This document shows positions 5,849 through 7,970 of a stretch of 7,970 bases of DNA, piece by piece. The first letter of the stretch is position 1; the number at the start of each line of letters is the position of its first letter. The position numbers and the translations under genes were made by a program. Below the pieces are notes generated by a model. It did not search any database. It worked only from the letters and a program-made list of their open reading frames with translations, and was not told where the DNA came from. This stretch comes from an uncultured Bacteroides sp. (GTDB lineage Bacteria; Bacteroidota; Bacteroidia; Bacteroidales; Bacteroidaceae): the NCBI GenBank assembly GCA_900557355.1, contig USSR01000303.1:1-7970 (forward strand), in the 5' to 3' direction.

Positions 5849-7306
5849 TTATCCTACGCTGCCTTCCAGCGAAATAGCCAACAACTTCTGAGCCTCTACC
5901 GCAAACTCCATAGGCAGCTTATTAAGCACTTCCTTAGCATAACCGTTCACTATCAGCCCTACAGCATCCTCCGTAGAAATGCCACGTTGGTTGCAATAGA
6001 ATATCTGGTCTTCATTAATCTTGCTGGTAGTCGCTTCATGCTCCACAACTGCCGTCTCATTATGGATATCCATATACGGGAAGGTATGCGCACCGCACTT
6101 ATCACCTAGCAACAAAGAGTCACACTGACTATAGTTACGCGCATTATCCGCCTTTTGAGCTACACGCACCAGGCCACGGTAAGAGTTCTCACTATGTCCG
6201 ACAGAAATACCCTTGCTGACAATCGTACTGCTGGTATTCTTACCCAGATGAATCATCTTCGTACCCGTATCCGCCTGTTGGTAGTTATTCGTCACCGCCA
6301 CACTGTAGAATTCAGCCGAAGAGTTATCTCCCGTCAAAATACAAGAAGGGTATTTCCACGTAATAGCTGAACCTGTCTCCACCTGTGTCCAGGAAAGTTT
6401 ACTGTTCGCACCTTTACAGTTACCACGTTTCGTAACAAAGTTATAGACACCGCCTTTACCTTCGGCATCACCCGGATACCAGTTCTGTACAGTGCTGTAC
6501 TTCACTTCCGCACGTTCATGCACCACAATCTCCACGATAGCAGCATGCAACTGGTTCTCATCGCGCATCGGAGCCGTACAACCTTCCAGATAGGAAACAT
6601 ACGAATCATCATCCGCCACAATCAGCGTCCGCTCAAACTGACCTGTATTACGCGCATTGATACGGAAATACGTGGACAACTCCATCGGGCAACGTACCCC
6701 TTTCGGGATATATACAAACGAACCATCGGAGAATACCGCTGAGTTCAGTGCAGCAAAAAAGTTGTCACGGTATCCCACAACGGAACCAAGATACTTCTGT
6801 ACCAAATCCGGATGTTCACGCACAGCTTCACTGATGGAACAGAAAATAATTCCTTTCTCCATCAATGTTTCCTTGAACGTAGTCTTCACAGATACGGAGT
6901 CCATCACAGCATCTACAGCCATGCCACTCAACGCCATCTGTTCTTCCAAGGGAATGCCCAGCTTATTGAAGGTTTTTATCAACTCAGGATCTACCTCGTC
7001 CATACTCTTCGGAGTATCTTTTTTCTTCGCCAACGGATCGGCATAGTAGGAAATAGCCTGATAATCTATCTCAGGAATACGGAGATGTGCCCATGTAGGC
7101 ATCTCCATCGTCAACCAGTGACGATATGCTTTCAGACGGAACTCCAACAGCCATTCCGGCTCGTTCTTTTTCGCAGAGATCAGCCTTACAACGTCTTCAT
7201 TCAGCCCACGCTCAATGACTTCCGTATGCACATCGGTGGTGAAGCCGTATTTGTACTTCTCCTGCGTTAGTTCCTTTACATATTTATTGGGTTCTTCGGG
7301 TTGCAT
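5849..7306 (-). CDS. sufB: SufB, Fe-S cluster assembly scaffold protein
   Basis: SufB is the main scaffold on which sulfur and iron are assembled into a cluster in the SufBC2D complex. The 485 residues are close to the family norm of about 480-495. Seen in sequence: an N-terminal helical region with [17 protein letters not shown] (19-35) and [14 protein letters not shown] (51-64); [15 protein letters not shown] (203-217); YLEGCTAPM (239-247) with Cys243; the beta-helix core with [20 protein letters not shown] (275-294); [20 protein letters not shown] (391-410) with Cys395; and [15 protein letters not shown] (423-437). By eye, Cys243, Cys395 and Glu424 match E. coli C254, C405 and E434, residues implicated in sulfur transfer and cluster formation. 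The ATG overlaps the TAA of cvpA by one base (TAATG), so start and coupling are well supported. The protein appears fully intact, unlike its partner sufD. Confidence 0.98.
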   Translation of the reverse strand: MQPEEPNKYVKELTQEKYKYGFTTDVHTEVIERGLNEDVVRLISAKKNEPEWLLEFRLKAYRHWLTMEMPTWAHLRIPEIDYQAISYYADPLAKKKDTPKSMDEVDPELIKTFNKLGIPLEEQMALSGMAVDAVMDSVSVKTTFKETLMEKGIIFCSISEAVREHPDLVQKYLGSVVGYRDNFFAALNSAVFSDGSFVYIPKGVRCPMELSTYFRINARNTGQFERTLIVADDDSYVSYLEGCTAPMRDENQLHAAIVEIVVHERAEVKYSTVQNWYPGDAEGKGGVYNFVTKRGNCKGANSKLSWTQVETGSAITWKYPSCILTGDNSSAEFYSVAVTNNYQQADTGTKMIHLGKNTSSTIVSKGISVGHSENSYRGLVRVAQKADNARNYSQCDSLLLGDKCGAHTFPYMDIHNETAVVEHEATTSKINEDQIFYCNQRGISTEDAVGLIVNGYAKEVLNKLPMEFAVEAQKLLAISLEGSVG

Positions 7307-7812
7307 TATGTATTAAGTATATATTGTTCTGTAACTTCTTTTGCAGCCGGGAAAAACATTCCCGCAAACGACTCTATAGGATAATATAACACGGATTCCT
7401 CCTTCATTGTTCTATTGATCATCGTATTATCCGAGTCGATAAACTCGACAACACAGATAAGCAGGCTCACCAGTAGCAGGAATTTCAATGCCCCCAATCC
7501 GGCACCCAGCCAGCGGTTCAGCCAACCGAGAGAAATTGCTTCCATCGCCTTCGTCAACAAAGATGCCACCAGTAAAAACAATAACGGCACCACTACCCAG
7601 ATCACAACAAATGCCAATATCTGTGCAAATGTCATAGAGTCCGTTATCCTAGAAAAGACTCTCTCCGCTACCGACACATACAGCGCTTTCGCAGCCAGCA
7701 ACCCAACAATCAATCCAAGGATAGATGCCAGTTGTCTGATGAAACCTTTTATAAAACCGATGACTGCTCCCGCGCCAATCACCACCAATAGGATGATATC
7801 TATTATTGTCAT
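7306..7812 (-). CDS. cvpA: CvpA-family inner membrane protein
   Basis: CvpA proteins are small polytopic inner-membrane proteins, named from colicin V production in E. coli; their molecular role is unsettled, with links to envelope stress tolerance. This copy has 168 residues from the ATG at 7812 and four hydrophobic segments (about residues 4-20, 27-45, 63-87 and 103-127). It has the family motif [19 protein letters not shown] (about 15-33) after the first helix and [15 protein letters not shown] (about 98-112) before the fourth. I chose 7812 over the upstream GTG at 7833 because MTIIDIILL is the usual family N-terminus and the GTG lies inside the inverted repeat at 7828-7898. The stop codon overlaps the sufB start by one base, so the gene is probably translationally coupled to the suf genes. 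The functional reason for a CvpA protein leading a SUF operon is not evident. Confidence 0.92.
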   Translation of the reverse strand: MTIIDIILLVVIGAGAVIGFIKGFIRQLASILGLIVGLLAAKALYVSVAERVFSRITDSMTFAQILAFVVIWVVVPLLFLLVASLLTKAMEAISLGWLNRWLGAGLGALKFLLLVSLLICVVEFIDSDNTMINRTMKEESVLYYPIESFAGMFFPAAKEVTEQYILNT

Positions 7813-7827
7813 AACTATATCTGAAAA

Positions 7828-7898
7828 AGACACGGATTACACGGATAAACACGGTTCTTCTTTTAAACCAATCCGTGAAATCCGTGTAATCCGTGTCT
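7828..7898. repeat. Long inverted repeat built from ACGGAT/ATCCGT units
   Basis: A perfect 19-nt inverted repeat lies between infB and cvpA, with arms at 7828-7846 and 7880-7898. Each arm contains two ACGGAT units, and a third partial copy is present in each (CACGG 7850-7854 pairing with CCGTG 7873-7877), so the hairpin can extend inwards. Unit spacing is about 9 nt. The arms lack a following T-run on the minus strand (after the stem, read minus: TTTTTCAG, five Ts), so partial termination of infB transcription is possible but not certain. The modular form suggests a dispersed intergenic repeat element rather than a unique regulatory site; copy number cannot be judged from this window. Confidence 0.8.
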
Positions 7899-7913
7899 AA
7901 AAGATTATTTCGC

Positions 7914-7970
7914 TTACAGAGTCTGTTTTACTTCTATTTCTTCGTAAGATTCGATAATATCGCCTACCTT
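7914..7970 (-). CDS. infB: Translation initiation factor IF-2, last 18 codons (runs off the right edge)
   Basis: The minus-strand frame that enters at 7970 reads KVGDIIESYEEIEVKQTL and stops at TAA (7916-7914). This matches the conserved C-terminal end of bacterial IF-2 domain IV (pattern GDIIE.YEE.EVK.TL). IF-2 is the GTPase that places initiator tRNA on the small ribosomal subunit. Only 18 residues are visible, so the call rests on a short but characteristic end and on the position upstream of cvpA-suf. The rest of the gene, including the GTPase domain, lies outside the window. Confidence 0.8.
   Translation of the reverse strand, partial: KVGDIIESYEEIEVKQTL

Noticed and set aside
6812..7270. 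Plus-strand ORF of 152 codons antisense to sufB
   Set aside because: sufB is intact and highly conserved on the minus strand; the antisense frame shows no domain or start signal.
7813..7833. Upstream GTG start of cvpA adding seven residues
   Set aside because: The GTG lies inside the inverted repeat and the added residues are not typical of the family. The ATG at 7812 gives the usual N-terminus.
7829..7897. CRISPR array or attachment site
   Set aside because: The units are 7-9 nt, inverted and nearly contiguous, without unique spacers, and no integrase or cas gene is present.
7415..7900. Plus-strand ORF of 161 codons antisense to cvpA
   Set aside because: The composition (many Ser, Thr, Asn, Ile) is that of the complement of a membrane protein gene, and the CvpA frame is convincing.

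Overview
The window looks like core chromosome of a Bacteroides-type bacterium (Bacteroidales). The evidence is the protein sequences (SufB/SufC/SufD/SufS, an IF-2 tail, a Na+/H+ pyrophosphatase, a UPF0145 protein), AT-rich leaders mostly without Shine-Dalgarno sequences, and one good match to the Bacteroides -7 promoter element (TAnnTTTG). There are no tRNA or rRNA genes, CRISPR arrays, insertion sequences or phage genes.

Layout. Positions 1-294 (minus) hold the N-terminal 98 codons of a membrane-bound, ion-pumping pyrophosphatase (hppA) that runs off the left edge. Positions 466-786 (minus) hold a small UPF0145/YbjQ-family gene with a strong intrinsic terminator (420-457). A divergent intergenic region (787-955) follows. 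On the plus strand are a small unrecognised ORF with a hydrophobic N-terminus (956-1297) and a CNNM/CBS-domain membrane protein (1384-2424). The latter converges on the suf operon across a shared bidirectional terminator (2448-2478).

From 7970 down to 2503 everything reads on the minus strand: the last 18 codons of infB, a long inverted repeat, cvpA, sufB, sufC, sufD and sufS. The genes from cvpA to sufS are packed tightly (a 1-nt overlap, then gaps of 24, 3 and 23 nt), which suggests one operon. SufB, SufC and SufD form the scaffold/ATPase complex for Fe-S cluster assembly, and SufS supplies sulfur from cysteine. No sufE, sufU, sufA or iscR-like gene is visible here.

The most notable observation is that sufD is split. 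The reading frame breaks near 4235-4240, where family spacing suggests that about 13 nt are missing. Both halves are otherwise well preserved, so this is either a recent lesion in an important gene or a sequence/assembly error. I found no convincing undescribed multi-gene system. Other points worth checking are the inverted repeat between infB and cvpA, a Cys-rich SufD tail, and an in-frame amber codon ending the small ORF at 956-1297.
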